A stretch of DNA of 64,000 nucleotides from Halicephalobus mephisto (lineage: Eukaryota; Nematoda; Chromadorea; Rhabditida; Panagrolaimidae): assembly GCA_009193035.1 (NCBI GenBank), contig SWDT01000183.1, positions 1-64,000 of the forward strand, read 5' to 3'. Under the pieces are notes generated by a model. It was not told where the DNA came from and ran no database searches. It saw nothing but the letters and a program-made list of their open reading frames with translations. The stretch's first letter is position 1, and the number at the start of each line of letters is the position of its first letter. The translations under genes and the position numbers were made by a program. Below, piece by piece: positions 12,737 to 24,640 of this stretch.

Positions 12737-15406
12737 TTAAACTACAGATTCTGGAGAATTTTTAGAATTTCTACCGTAATTAGGAAGAGTTTTTGATTTT
12801 AATTCTGGAGTTTTGTCGATGGATTTATAAATGTCTTCAGAAGACTTCGTTCGACGAACATCCGATACATTCATCGATTCGTAGTAAGTTTTGAGACTTT
12901 GAGCACATTCGCTTAATGTTTTTTCGTAAATTTGATCAGAATCCACTTTCCAAGCATGTCTGACAATCAGAAGAAAAAAAAACAAAGAAAAAATTGAAAC
13001 AGATAGTGACTGAAGTTCGTTCCAGAAGGCCACAACAGCAATAGTTCTGTTTTCGTGAATCCAGAATTTACCAAATAATGATTGCAAAATTAACCAGAAA
13101 TTCCTGTCGAGACCCAAATTAACGACGAAGAATCCGATGGAGGCTATGACGACCGGAAAAGTCACTTGAGTGTCCATCATGGATTCATACGTTTGGAAGC
13201 TTATTCGTTTCAGTCGAGATTCCATCTGGAAAATTTTTAAATTTAATAATTATTCAATTTCTGAATAAAACAAAAAAAATAGTGACGGAAATTTTGCAAA
13301 AATAATAACTTAAAATAGGAAATAACGTTGAGCTCCAGGAGAAGATTTCATATATCCCGAAAGTCAGTTTAAAAATTTTAAATTTAATTTAAAATGAATT
13401 TTTCTAGAAAACTTTGATGAGTAACCCTAAACGCCCTTAGGGTATACAGAGGGCTCGGGACCCCATCTGACCCTGATCTGGAAATCTCTACTTTCTTAGA
13501 AATATCCAAAAAAAAAACTAATCCGAAACCTACAAAAATCCAAAATTACTGTAATTACTGAAACTTCTGAAATTCGCATCGGGAAAATTCGATTAAAAAA
13601 TAGGCGTTTTCTACAACATTGTAATTATTTAATAAAAATAAACAACTTACTGTCAGAGTAAGCCCATGAAGCAGGAGACCGGAGTAAATGGCCAAAGCAA
13701 AAAACTCAATCCCGATGAGGACGAAATAAAACTGCTTCAATCCGACCAAATTCGGGAAAATTCTGGAACAATGAGAAGTTGTCAAGGACGAATATGGAGC
13801 AGATCGAAGAATCACAATCAAAGGAGAAAGAAATTGAAGACCCACAAGAATCCCGGCGACCAAATTTTTGATTTTCTTCGGGGGACCAGCGATCGTGTTG
13901 ATCGCCCTTTCGAGGGAAAACACTGCTGTTCCTGTGTAGATTGAAAATAGACAAATATTTGTCATATTTTTCAACACTAAAATTGTTACAGTAGAAAACA
14001 AAAGTATAATAATAATCTTGACTAGAACAACAAAATACAATTTTTATATTTTCTCCCAAACAATACAACCGAAATTCTCACCTATGTCCTACAGTATGCC
14101 ACGCTCCCTGATATTCAGGCTCTAGCTTCAAGTATTTTTTAGTTTAGTTTCTGTCCCAAAAGTAACTTGGACAGCTCAAATGAAAATCAAAGATAGTGTT
14201 TATTTTCAGTCACTATCTATTTTTCATTAAAGCTGTTTTTTAAATACTAACTATTAAGGCAGAAAACAGAAGTATTTTACTAATTTTTATATTTTCTCCC
14301 AAACAATACAACCGAAATTCTCATCCATGCCCTACAGTATGCCACACTCCCTGATATTCAGGCTCTAGCTTCAAGTACTTTTTAGTTTGGTTTCTGTCCC
14401 AACAAAAATAAAATAAAATAATTTTAATCATATAGAAATTAAAAAATAAATAATTTTGCGAAAAATGAATTTTTGGGGTTTTTAAAAGTGCTTTTAGGAT
14501 TTTAAATGGTTTTAAAAATTTTCACCGAATTTTAGAAGATTCTAGAAACTTGTGTAGAATTTTAAAAAATTCAAAAGTATCCACAAGAATTTATAAAATT
14601 CCACAAATTCCAAAAAATTTTGAAAGATTAGAAATTTACGTAAAATTCATGGAAATTTCAGGAGGATTTAAAAATCTTCACAATGTTCTAAATGACTTCA
14701 GAAACCTAGAAAATTCCAGAAGTTTCCAGAATCTCCAATTAGATTCTAACAAGTTCTAAAATGTTCCAAAAATATCCACATGATTCTCGAAAAATTCAAA
14801 CTTTTATATTAAATTCCAGAATTTCCATTTAGATTCTGGAGGCTTTTGAAATTTTTATATTTTCCAAAATCTACTGAATTCTAGCAGATTCTAAAATGTT
14901 CCAAAAAAATCTCCAACTAGATTCTGGAAGCTTCTAAAATATCCCAAAAAATTTTCCACAAAATTTCAAAAATTTTAGAATTTTTAATTAATTTGAAATT
15001 TTCTAAAATTCCAGAATTTTTAAATAAATTTTAAAGTTTTGAAATTTTGTATAAAATTGTATTTTAATAAATATAACTCACAATAACAATCTCCATAATT
15101 GAAACTCAACCAATAGCACCTGTTTTTCTTGGGTCTGATGATGATTCCGTGCAGATGGTACAATGATGACAACATTATTGAAATATTCGAAAATAACAAT
15201 GCCAAACAGAATCCCGCAACGATAATTCGAATATTACTTTTGTAAATTTTCCAAGCAAAAAGTAAAAAAAGCATTAAAAAAAGACAAAGAATTGCCAGAA
15301 GGGATACGCCTGTTTCTAACGCGAATAAAATCCTCAAATTTTTGGATTCATTGTAGATAGCTTCCACAGAAGTACAGATTCTATTTTGACCTTCTGAAAC
15401 CTCCAT
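12737..15406 (-). CDS. Seven-transmembrane chemoreceptor-like protein (Sra/Sre superfamily type)
   Basis: Three exons, 15082-15406, 13651-13976 and 12737-13225, encode 379 aa. Seven hydrophobic segments are visible: two in exon 1, three in exon 2 and two in exon 3. Exon 2 has an ER motif within its first helix region (FSLER). Exon 3 begins with a RxSFQTYESM-like motif before helix 6, reminiscent of the conserved loop of nematode Sra/Srb/Sre receptors. The C-terminal tail is hydrophilic and Ser/Lys-rich. Such receptors act in the cilia of sensory neurons as odorant or pheromone receptors. The first intron carries a pair of LTR-like repeats ending 7 nt before the exon 2 boundary. The seven-pass assignment is firm; the subfamily is inferred from motif shape only. 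Confidence 0.78.
13984..14404 (-). mobile_element. Miniature LTR-type element in the receptor intron
   Basis: Two direct copies of an about 180-bp repeat flank a short interior of about 90 bp. In minus-strand orientation each repeat starts TG(T)TGGGACAG, passes CTGAATATCAGGGA and ATACTGTAGG, and the distal one ends CTGTAACA, giving TG..CA ends. The interior holds an imperfect hairpin built on AGATAGTG/CACTATCT. The flanks AAAAT match on both sides, a 5-bp target duplication. There is no coding capacity, so this resembles a terminal-repeat retrotransposon in miniature. Confidence 0.72.
14460..15015. repeat. Intronic TTCnnGAA-rich degenerate repeat
   Basis: The rest of the receptor intron is built of loosely repeated phrases such as ATTCCAGAAG and GATTCTAGAA. 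At 14714-14731 four TTC/GAA triplets alternate with exact two-base spacers. Similar sequence fills introns at 27000-27120 and 27900-28440. No exon is seen. Confidence 0.5.
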
Positions 15407-16063
15407 ACTGATTTTTCAATATCGGTAAAAAGAAAATGGATCAATTTTCTACCGAATTTACCAAATTCGGAGGCGGAAAGACGGTCTTTTTCTCGAGATC
15501 TGACACGCGTCCCGGAATGAACAAGATTGAACGACCCTCTCTCGCCCAGTTATTCCTCTTGATCAATCAGGAAAATAAAACTAATCCGACCGTGAAATGA
15601 GATTTTATTTCCAGGAAAAACTTTAAAAATATTTCTTTTAGAATTAATTTTCAGAGTAACTTCAAAAGTCCTAATTCGTGTCGAGACAATTTTGTAAAAA
15701 AAAGTATTTTTTAATCATACTATTACAAAAATCAAAAATTGAAGTTTTTACAAAATCATTTTGACACAAATTTTTTTAAATTTTGAGTAACTTTTTTAAA
15801 ATTTTAAATAATTTCTTTTAATTTTGTGTAACGTTTTTAAATTTTTAATAATTTTTTAAAATTTTCATTGAATTTTGAAAAATCTAGAAATTCAAGTCAA
15901 TAGTTTTATGATAAAATTCATTTCTATTGAATTGCAAGAATTAAAATTAAAAATTATAAAATTGTTTCAAAACAAATTTTCTAAAACTTTACATTTTCAA
16001 TTCATTTTGAAACAAGTTTGTAATTTCCAATTTTAATTTCTACAACATAATATTCGTTTTTAA
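15407..16063. other. Spacer between CLC 3' end and receptor 5' end
   Basis: About 650 bp. A less AT-rich stretch at 15465-15600 directly upstream of the receptor start could be its promoter, but no TATA box or other specific motif stands out. The remainder is AT-rich with no coding exon. Confidence 0.4.
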
Positions 16064-19000
16064 TTATTCCTCCGTCGCCGAAGAACGTCGACGAAGATAG
16101 GCGAAGGCCTGGGCGACTTTGTCGTTGTTCATATCGATGATAGGTGTTTCATCTGATGCTCTAAAACAAAAAATAACAATTTAAAAAAATAAAAACACTT
16201 AAAAAAGTAAAAAACCAACTTTAAAATAGAAGGCCGAGCTAGAGAGTTACTTGAATCCGCAATTGTCGAATTCGGAGATTGACTGATATTTTCTTCTTCT
16301 TGAATAGTCAACAACGGATGATTGTAGAAGTGATGAAGTGAAGCCGCAGATGGATGGACGACTTTTAAAGCCGGGGTCAGGATATCATGTTCTGGTTCTT
16401 TTTCCTTATATCTTTCTCGTTCAATTCCTGCAGAAAAATGCTGAGCTAAATCCGGATGATCACCTTTGTTTTTCGCAAAGGCAAAATTGAAATTTCCTTT
16501 CTCAATATCCAACGGATTAGTTACGCAACTTTCTTCGATAAATTCTGGAATTTCTTTTTTGACCGGAGAAATACCATTTGCCGCTTGTTGAATCGCGATT
16601 CTCAACTGAAAAAAGTAAAAATTATTCTAAATTTCTATAAAATTAAGAAATAAAAATCACAATTATCACATGTTTAAAAACACCCACAATACAGTAACCA
16701 GATGTGTAAATTTTAAGTCTGAACTCAGAAATTGGGAACTTCAAAAATAAACATCATTAAAAAAGTAGTAAATTGGGTTTTATCCGAAGGATAAATGAAA
16801 TTCCGAAGACCTAAGATTTCATGTATCCGGATTTCGGAGGTTAGTTTCCGATTCTGACTTCAGATCTGGTCATTCCGTTTTAATTTTCGTTTAAATTTGA
16901 AGATAATTTTAATTTTCGCGTCAAAACTATGCAAATTTGCTCTTTCAATTCTTCAAAAAACCCACATCTCTCAAAGCCACGACTCCAACTAGTCGACCTC
17001 TTTCAATTACATAGGCTCTGTTCAGGTCCAGCAAGGAAAACAAAGAATGGACCTTGTAGAGAGAGGTCTTCCTGACAAGTTGGAAAGGAGCCGGATCGAT
17101 CATGCTTTCATCCAACTCAACTGGAGCCTTCAACCGTTCGAGTTCCCATTCTCTTCTTTCGTCTTCAAAGAGATCATACTCTGGTTTGTTGTCATCTGAC
17201 TTTGCTTTACTGAAATTAAGTCTCTTTTTCGCTTGTTTGACGTATTCAGCAATGTTTTTAGTGACGCTGCTGGTATAATCCCCGTGAATGGTTCTGTCCT
17301 TGATCAAATCAGGCCAGGAACTCTTCGGAGATGGCGTCGCCGTTCCGGAATTGGATCTACTTTGTTTTTCTACTTTGTCTTCGTCTAAAAGGATATATGA
17401 AATCCAATTATCTCAGCAAATGGACAAACCGTCTTCGTAATTGTCACTTTGTCCTTGAACAGACATTGACGAAAAGGCATTTCTTCTTCTAGCCATTCTG
17501 GGATTACTGTGGCTTCGTCTGGGTTTCGATTTCTCGGCTTTTGGAAGATCTACAGGAGTCACCGGCTCGATTGTGAATCTGCTTTTCCTTCTTCTTGTTT
17601 CTAAATCCGCGTCTATGGGCCTGTCCTCGAAGGATTCGCTTGTTTTCCGAAGTCTCGAGTGCGTAATGGGTCTTGTCAGCACGTCATCTGACATCACTCT
17701 GTTGATTCTTCGATCGTTCGGTTCCTCTTCATGCTCTGTGTCGCTAAAAATCGAAATTTTCCATTCGACAGATTTCAGTGAAAGCTCTGTTGGTCTTTGC
17801 GGTTTGAATTGTTGGATTTCTTCATCGCCATCATTAATAAGATTCGACTGAAAAATCTTTTATGAGTAAATTTGAAAAATATTCACCTGGGATTCTTTGA
17901 AATGTTTGTCGATAGTCTCAATGGCCACTCTGACTCTTCTTTCGGCTTCTTTTTTCCGTTCTTCGTCCCCAATCTGTTTAGCAATCAATTCCAGAAGACT
18001 TCTTCTAGCAATCGATCCCAGTAACAACATCGAAGCTAAAAATCTCATATATCACTATAATATTAAGATAATTGAAAATAAAAATTATTACAAAATAACC
18101 TCGAGAACATTATAGAAACTTCTAAAATCACATTACATTACAAAATAATTTCGAATTTTTAAAACAGTTTAGAAAATTCCAAAATTTTTAGGATTGATAT
18201 ATCGATTTTTGAAATTAAAAAAAATTCTTAAATATTTTTTCTATTATGTTTGAGAAATTTTTAAAGTTGCTACGTGATTTTAATATTTACATTGAAAAAA
18301 GAAAACTTACAAGGATCGTCGACGACCGGAAATGACCTCAATTTAGGAAGTTCAATAAGGATATCCTTGATCGCCTCATAAGTAGTGTGTTTTGGAAGAT
18401 ATTTGACAGGAGAAACCATGATATGCTCAGCACAGAACAGATGAACAGCCGCATTTGATGGAGGAATATCGGGCAAATAAGGCAAGTGTTTGATGTTGAT
18501 TATGCAGTCATATATCGACGGCGTGAAATAAGTCGAAACAGCATTGGCAATGATTACTGCCAACTGAAGTCGTACATGATCATATACTACGAAAAATCAA
18601 AAGTAAAATCCCTACAAAATTGTTTCGAAACGAATTTTCAGAAGATTATAAGGATTTAGGTAAAATGAGAGAGAGAGAACGAAGCGAGTCGATTAGGTGA
18701 AAATTGCCAGTTTTGCCGTTTTTTGTTTTCACTCGCCCTTGCGCGGGAATTCAAAAATCCAAAAAAAATTATATATCGTTTTTTTTTAAATTTTAAGTTT
18801 GAATTTAAATGATGAAATGACCCACCATTAAGGGGATGATGAAGATATATTGTCCGGTCATTTCGCAACAGATCACGGCAACACTGACGCTGTGGGTGAT
18901 GGAAGCACTCAAAGCAGCGGCTCCGACGACGGAATAGATGCCAGGAAAGATCGGTTGATCTGTTCCTCCTGGGATTCCATCAGGAAAAGTGGTAGAGACG

Positions 19001-22000
19001 ATTTCTCCGAAAAGACGACCGAAAGCCGCTCCGACGACGAAGATCGGCATGAACATCCCGCAGGGGATCGGCATCGTATTGCACAGAGCTGAGAGAAGCA
19101 GCTGTAATGAGTAATTGCAGTTAATAACAATCAATATTGAAGTCAACATCAAAACAAAAATCTGCAGTTTGCTCGCAACATCCCGACAATTTGGTTTGTT
19201 CGAAAATTCAATTTCAGTTTGATTTTGATTCTGACTACTTATGGACCTGAGTACAGTCTTAGGGAATTAACAAAGCAACTATCTACGTCCACACAAAAAA
19301 GTAACTTTTGGTACAGTAACAAATAGAAATCGTCACTATTATTTTTAATTTTAGTCACAAATACCAAATATTTATAAAAATGTGACGATTATTACATTTT
19401 TGTCACAAATGTCAAATATTTATCAAAAATGTGATAATTATGTCACATTTCGCAATTGTTATAAAACCAAAAGTTATTTTTTTGTGTAAAGCATTGACGA
19501 AAAGTTCTTTTTACTACAGATTGGTAAAAGGTTCCTATTACTACAAAAAATATAACTTTTAATTCAATAACAAATACAAATCGTCACTATTAAATTACAT
19601 TTTCGTCACAAATACCAAATATTTATCAAAAATGCAACCATTGTGTTACATTTCGCAATTTTTACAAAATCAAAAATTATGTTTTTGTGTGTGGACTCCA
19701 ATCAGCGTTCTGTTTCATCAAAATTAAAACTCAGAATTCAAAATCGAAATTTTAATTTTTCGCGTTAAGACACATTTATGAGTTTTTCTTACTGTTCTGA
19801 ATTTTAATTTTGATAATACAGAGCACTGTTTCATCAAAATCGACGGTCCAAGTTCGAAGTCGAAATTCGGACTTTCCGTACTTGTGTAGAGATTTACGGT
19901 TTATACTTTCTGCCACACTGGTCGAAACCAGATAGTGACTTTCGTAATATCACAAAAGATTACAAAAATAATTTCTTCCAATTGACAATGATAACAATAA
20001 ATTTAAAAACTTCTCTGCCCGCGCTTTTTTCTTTTCGTTGCGGGACCTCTCTTTTCCAAATTTTGCTCTTTTACGTGGGCGCGAAATACGAATTTTTTGG
20101 TTTTTTTTCATCATTCAGTTTCACTTTGATTTTGTCGACAGCGATCAAACACAAGATCGTTATTAATTCGAAAAAAGTCGGACAAAACAGTTTTAAAAAA
20201 AATTATAAATATTATTTTAAAAAAAAAGTACTTTTGAAATAAGTTGTGGCTAGTTTTGTAAGTTACTAAGTAAATATTCAAAATTCGTGTTTGATTTTCG
20301 CTACACGGTCTTCTAAAACGAAAAAATAAAAAATGTGTAAAATTTTATATAAAAAAATAAAATTAAAAAAAAATGTTTTTTTTTTCGAAATTTTGCGATT
20401 ATTTTGGAAATGTTCGTTTTCTACTTTAATTTTAATAATTCTTTTTTTACAATTAGATTTGTTTTTCGTTTTTATTACAACTATTTCATCAGTTTTTCAA
20501 AAAAACGATTAAAAACAGAAATAACTTAATCCTAAATTTAGAAATTTTCCAAATTATCTTGTTTCAGAAAATTTTTTAGAAAAAACAGAATACAGATCCT
20601 GGATCAGTGTCTTAAGACCTTTAAAACGATATATAACTAATTTTAAAATATGACTTCAAATAACTAATTGTAAGATTTTTCTGTTTCAAACTTTACTGTC
20701 CCAGATTTTTTTGTCCTAAACTTTTTTGTCCCTAACTTTTTGTCCCGGATTTTTCTGTCCCGGACTTTCTTGTTCCAGATTTTTCTCTCTCAAATTGACA
20801 ATTATAATTTAAAAATTATATATAACATGTTTTGCGAGAAAATCAAAAACTGGATTTCTGAAGTGGTTTCTGAAGCGAAATTCAGAATCCGAATCGTCGG
20901 ATGTTGGACCCTCATATGTTATATATCAATAAACGTGGAATTTAATTCTGAGTTGAATGGTATATAACACATAGGTGTCCAACGTGTGAGTGCTTCAGAC
21001 GGCGAGGATTCTGAATTTCGTTTCAGAAGCCACTTCAGAAGTCCAGTTTTTGATTTTCTTTCAAAACACGTTATATATAATTTTTGAATTATAATTGTTA
21101 ATTTGGGACAATGTCATATTACGAAATAATTGTATTTTTTTACCAACACGAAAAATCCGAATTCGACTATTAACTTTGATAAAAAAATTTCGGATTTTTT
21201 ATTGACATATTTGATGAATTTTTCAAAATTTTAAAAATAATTTAGTTTTGATTTAAAACTCACGAAAGTGACGGCAAAAAGGGTCAAGACGAGAAAAACG
21301 CTGTAGGGACCGTAACCCTCGTGATTCGTCCACGAAGCTATCAATTCAGAAGAGCATCCGTGAGGCGAATCGATGGACATGATCGGCTTCGACCATGTGC
21401 AATTCGAAAAAAAATCCAATAATGTCTGGGAAAATTTAAACTGAAAATTGTAAATTTAGATAAATTTTAAAATTAATAGAAACTCTGCCAGTGAGGAATC
21501 TACCGTATCCTCGAGGATATGTGATCGAAGCGACGATGAAAGCAACGACGATGGGATAAACGATCCAATTTCTTTGAAAAAACTTCTTCGCCCAGTGGTT
21601 CTGCCTGAGGAACATGACGACGCTTCTGTAGAAGGTGATGAAGACGACTCCCATGAAGCCTGCGAAAAGTCCGATCAAAGCAAAAAATGGCAATTCTCCT
21701 GCTTCAAATCCATCTTTAGGGAAATCTGTCTGATAAAAGGCCAAAAGTGTAACATCGCCTTGGAACCACACCACTGGCAAAAGTCTGAAAAAAATTGCAC
21801 CACATGCAGCTGCGAAAAATCCTCTCCAATAGTTTCTAACTGAGAAATACATTGTTGTTACTTCTATGGAAAACAAAACTCCTCCGACTGGGGCACTGAA
21901 GGTACAAGCCACTCCAACCGCGCAGGCTGCGGCCAACATTTCGGACTTTCTGCATTCGTTACCGTAGGCACCGTCCACATTTGCAGCTATGTTACTTAGT

Positions 22001-23853
22001 AAATTCGCGGCAATACTCGCTACGTGCACAAACGGACCCATTTTTCCTATCGGAATCCCGGACCCAAGCGAGAGAGTCAATCCGACAACTTTGGAAACGA
22101 GCGTTCTGAAGGTCAAATAGTCCTTCAGAATCACTCCTCGAAGAATCGTCTTCATTTCAGGAATTCCAGAGCCTAAAACCACCATATTGCTAAAAAAAAG
22201 TTAAAAATAAAGGTTTTTACGAAATTATTTTGAGACAAATTTTTGGAAACTTCTGGGATTTAGGTAAAAGAAGAACAAAGAGAGAGAGGGAGACAGAGAT
22301 ATAGAGAAAAAAGGAAAACAAAAAGAGAAGAGAAAAAGAAAGAACGGGAGGGAAAGCAAGAGAGGGAGACAGAGAAATAGAGAAAAAAAGAAAACAAAGA
22401 GAAAGAGAGAGGAAAGAACTGGAGAGAAAGAGAGAGAGCGAAACAGAGAAATAAAGAAAAAAGGAAAACAAAGAGAAAGAGAAAGAGAGACAAAAAAAGA
22501 GAACAGCATGATTGCCAAATTTACCATTTTCAATCTCCACTCGCTCTTGCGTGGGAATTCAAAAATTCCAAAAATAAAAATGACTTTTTTAAATTACAGT
22601 ACTTATTAAGATCATATTAATTATTTGAAACTCACCGATTGCCTGAGGGGCCACATAATGGACGAACATTGCGGAACAAATAACCAGTAACTCGGTGTAC
22701 CCAAGCCAAGAAAGATAAGTACACAGATAATCCAAAAACGTCGATCCCGTTCTTCTAGATAAAGTCAGCAACATTAATTGAACTGAAAAATATTATTTAT
22801 TAAATAAATATTTAAAAATTTAAATTTTTTTTAAATAAAAAATTTTTTTCCAACATTAATTCCGAAATAGTTATTAAAAAAAAATCAAAATTCATTAAAA
22901 AATTTTGTTTCAAAAATGTTCGAAATCGTAAAATTGTAAAAATCAAAAATAATTTTCGAAAATTTTTAAAATAAATTAATTTTTAAAAATAATTTAACTT
23001 TGAAGTTTTGAAAATTTATAAAAAAAGTAATTTTATTTTTTTTATTTTTGAACTAATGTGATTTTAAAATTTCGAAAATTCGTGCTAAGACAATTTTTCA
23101 AGGAATTTCGTTTTTAATTTTTAAAATAAAGTGATTTTTATGAAAATTTTTATTTTTTGGGATTTTTATGAAAATTTTTATTTTTAATTTTTGTGATTTT
23201 TATAAAAATTTTTATTTTTTGGGATTTTTATGGAAATTTTTATTTTTTGTGATTTTTATGAAAATTTTTATTTTTAATTTTTGTGAAAATTTTTATTTTT
23301 AATTTTTGTGATGTGATTTCAAGACTCACAAGTCTGCATGTATGTGATTATTTTGTCCATGACCAGAGAAAGAAGAGCCATCCCGATCCCCAGAGCCGCC
23401 AGATACAGCCAATCCACGACCATCATCCTGATTGTCGCCAGGGACATTGCTGAATTGTTTTTATAAAAGTAAATTAAACAATTACTTACAAGGACTGAAT
23501 TGGGTTTTCCATCTTTTGAACTGAGCTCCCCAGGTTCTGGCCCGTTTTTCCTCTTTCCAGATTTCCCTAGGATCAAAGTCATTAAATCTCACTGATTTTT
23601 TTTGTTCTACAGCTTCGGCTTGGAGTTTTTTCGCCGTGGCAGCGGTTCTTTCGCTTGCGGATTCCTCTGGTTCAAGTCTATATCGACCTACTTGCTGAAA
23701 ATCCAGGATTAATCCGGCTGCAACGGTTTTTGAAGGACTTACAATCGTGTGTTCATAACTATATTGACGATCAAGTGATCTAAGCTCTTTGGCGACCAAA
23801 GATGACACAGAAGGTTCAGATCGGCTGGCCAAATGAATCCCGTCTTTCATCAT
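16064..23853 (-). CDS. CLC-family chloride channel, 1148 aa, gating glutamate replaced by Met
   Basis: Thirteen exons: 23743-23853, 23490-23694, 23330-23449, 22636-22782, 21484-22172, 21264-21440, 18826-19101, 18311-18563, 17887-18035, 17430-17847, 16966-17384, 16220-16605 and 16064-16160. All phases agree. Signature motifs are present in order: GSGIPEMK (about residues 195-202), GKMGPFVH (about 237-244), PIPCGMFMP and GAAFGR. Two CBS domains lie in the cytosolic tail (about residues 620-680 and 930-1010), separated by a long Ser/Arg-rich linker. The layout fits the ClC-1/ClC-2/ClC-K plasma-membrane branch (C. elegans clh genes). The third residue of GKxGP is normally the gating glutamate; here it is Met at about residue 239, so the fast gate should be altered, as in ClC-K channels. 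The 48-nt intron at 23695-23742 is in frame, so an unspliced form would add 16 residues. Confidence 0.93.
18656..18770. repeat. Dispersed GCGCGGGAATT element (CLC intron copy)
   Basis: It starts near GGATTTAGGTAAAATGAGAG and ends near CTTGCGCGGGAATTCAAAAA, with an AATTGCCA..CCGTTTT core. The same order of phrases recurs at 22257-22575 and, in part, at 44367-44720 and 46545-46715. It is non-coding. Confidence 0.55.
19289..19694. mobile_element. MITE-like element with about 24-bp inverted ends (CLC intron)
   Basis: The left end begins CCACACAAAAAAGTAACTTT. The complement of the right end begins CCACACACAAAAACATAATT. The interior contains two related units with TAACTTTT at 19302 and 19553. It matches the repeat in the RING-gene intron (9479-10020) closely over GTCACAAAT..ATTTATAAAAATG and TTACTACAGATTGGTAAAAG. 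No clear target duplication is visible, and no coding capacity. Confidence 0.65.
20665..20790. repeat. Minisatellite of about 16 bp
   Basis: About eight copies of a CCCAGATTTTTCTGT-like unit, abutting the inverted repeat to the right. It lies inside the large CLC intron. Confidence 0.65.
20791..21107. repeat. Large inverted repeat (hairpin-forming) in the CLC intron
   Basis: The left arm (about 20791-20915) and the complement of the right arm (about 20980-21107) share CAATTATAATT, AAAAATTATATATAAC, AAAATCAAAAACTGGA and GAAATTCAGAATCC in the same order. The spacer is about 60 bp. The arms are roughly 90% alike by eye. The transcript of this intron could form a long hairpin. A foldback transposon is the likely origin. 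Confidence 0.7.
22257..22575. repeat. Polypurine tract with the dispersed GCGTGGGAATTC element
   Basis: Positions about 22265-22505 are almost pure A/G on the plus strand, made of repeated GGAGACAGAGA and AAAAAAGGAAAACAAA phrases in about three units of 80-95 bp. The open frames on the opposite strand are Phe/Leu/Ser-rich shadows of this tract. The right part (22515-22570) carries the dispersed element also seen at 18656-18770. Confidence 0.7.
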
Positions 23854-24640
23854 TAAGATAAAAAACGAAATTTCCTGAAGAATTCCCGATGATTCTTTTT
23901 ACGTTTGGAATCACTCACTGAAGCTTTTTTTCTCACAGTTAATCGCTCTTGTTCACTTTGTCAAAATCATAAATTCAGTTTCGGACGGAAAACATCGGCT
24001 CTCCGTGATTCGCCTCGTAACTGACTCGGATTAAATCAAAACTCTTGCGCAATTTACATGAGATTGTTCCAAATGCGATTTTTCAGACTCCAGAATCGAT
24101 TTAGTATACCTAATAAACTGTTTTGATATAAAAAAGTTGCAAAATTAAAACAATTTTAAAAAACTAAAAAATCAAAAATGTTAAACAAAAAACTCCACTC
24201 ATGCCTGATTTCCGTTGGTCTCGCAACGAATACAGTATCCTGCAGATTCAACTGCTCCTTCGTTTTTCTTGCTTTACTTCGTCTTTCTTCTGTTTTGCGC
24301 GGTTTTTCATCACAGGCAAAGTGATCCCGATTCGATTTATTAATTTTGATGTGAGTTATGCTTTCTCGAGTATTCCTTTGTGTTTTGATATATGGTCATC
24401 GACGCGTGTGGGCGGATAAACTTATGTCCTACATTATTTTAATGTAAAATTCCCCATTCCATCCAAATAACATACATTCACTAAATGCTAGTGAAATTGT
24501 GTAAGATTATGAAACTTCCATGTAGGCCAGTTCATTTTCCTGCTAATTTTGAAGATTCGCGTCGAGATAATTTCGTAAGGTTTCTTATTCTTTGCACTTG
24601 TGTGATTTTTGCGTTCTTGTTTCCAGAAGCTACTGCAACC
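23854..24640. promoter_or_regulatory. Divergent intergenic region between CLC and RPS3A
   Basis: The two genes diverge from this 790-bp stretch, so it should hold both promoters. A good acceptor (TTGTTTCCAG, ending at 24626) lies 15 nt before the RPS3A start and suggests trans-splicing or a 5' UTR intron. On the minus strand TTCTTCAG about 30 nt before the CLC start is a similar candidate. I see no clear TATA box. Confidence 0.4.

Noticed and set aside
22217..22540. Three Phe/Leu/Ser-rich frames on the minus strand, resembling membrane proteins
   Set aside because: They are the complement of the polypurine tract inside a CLC intron.
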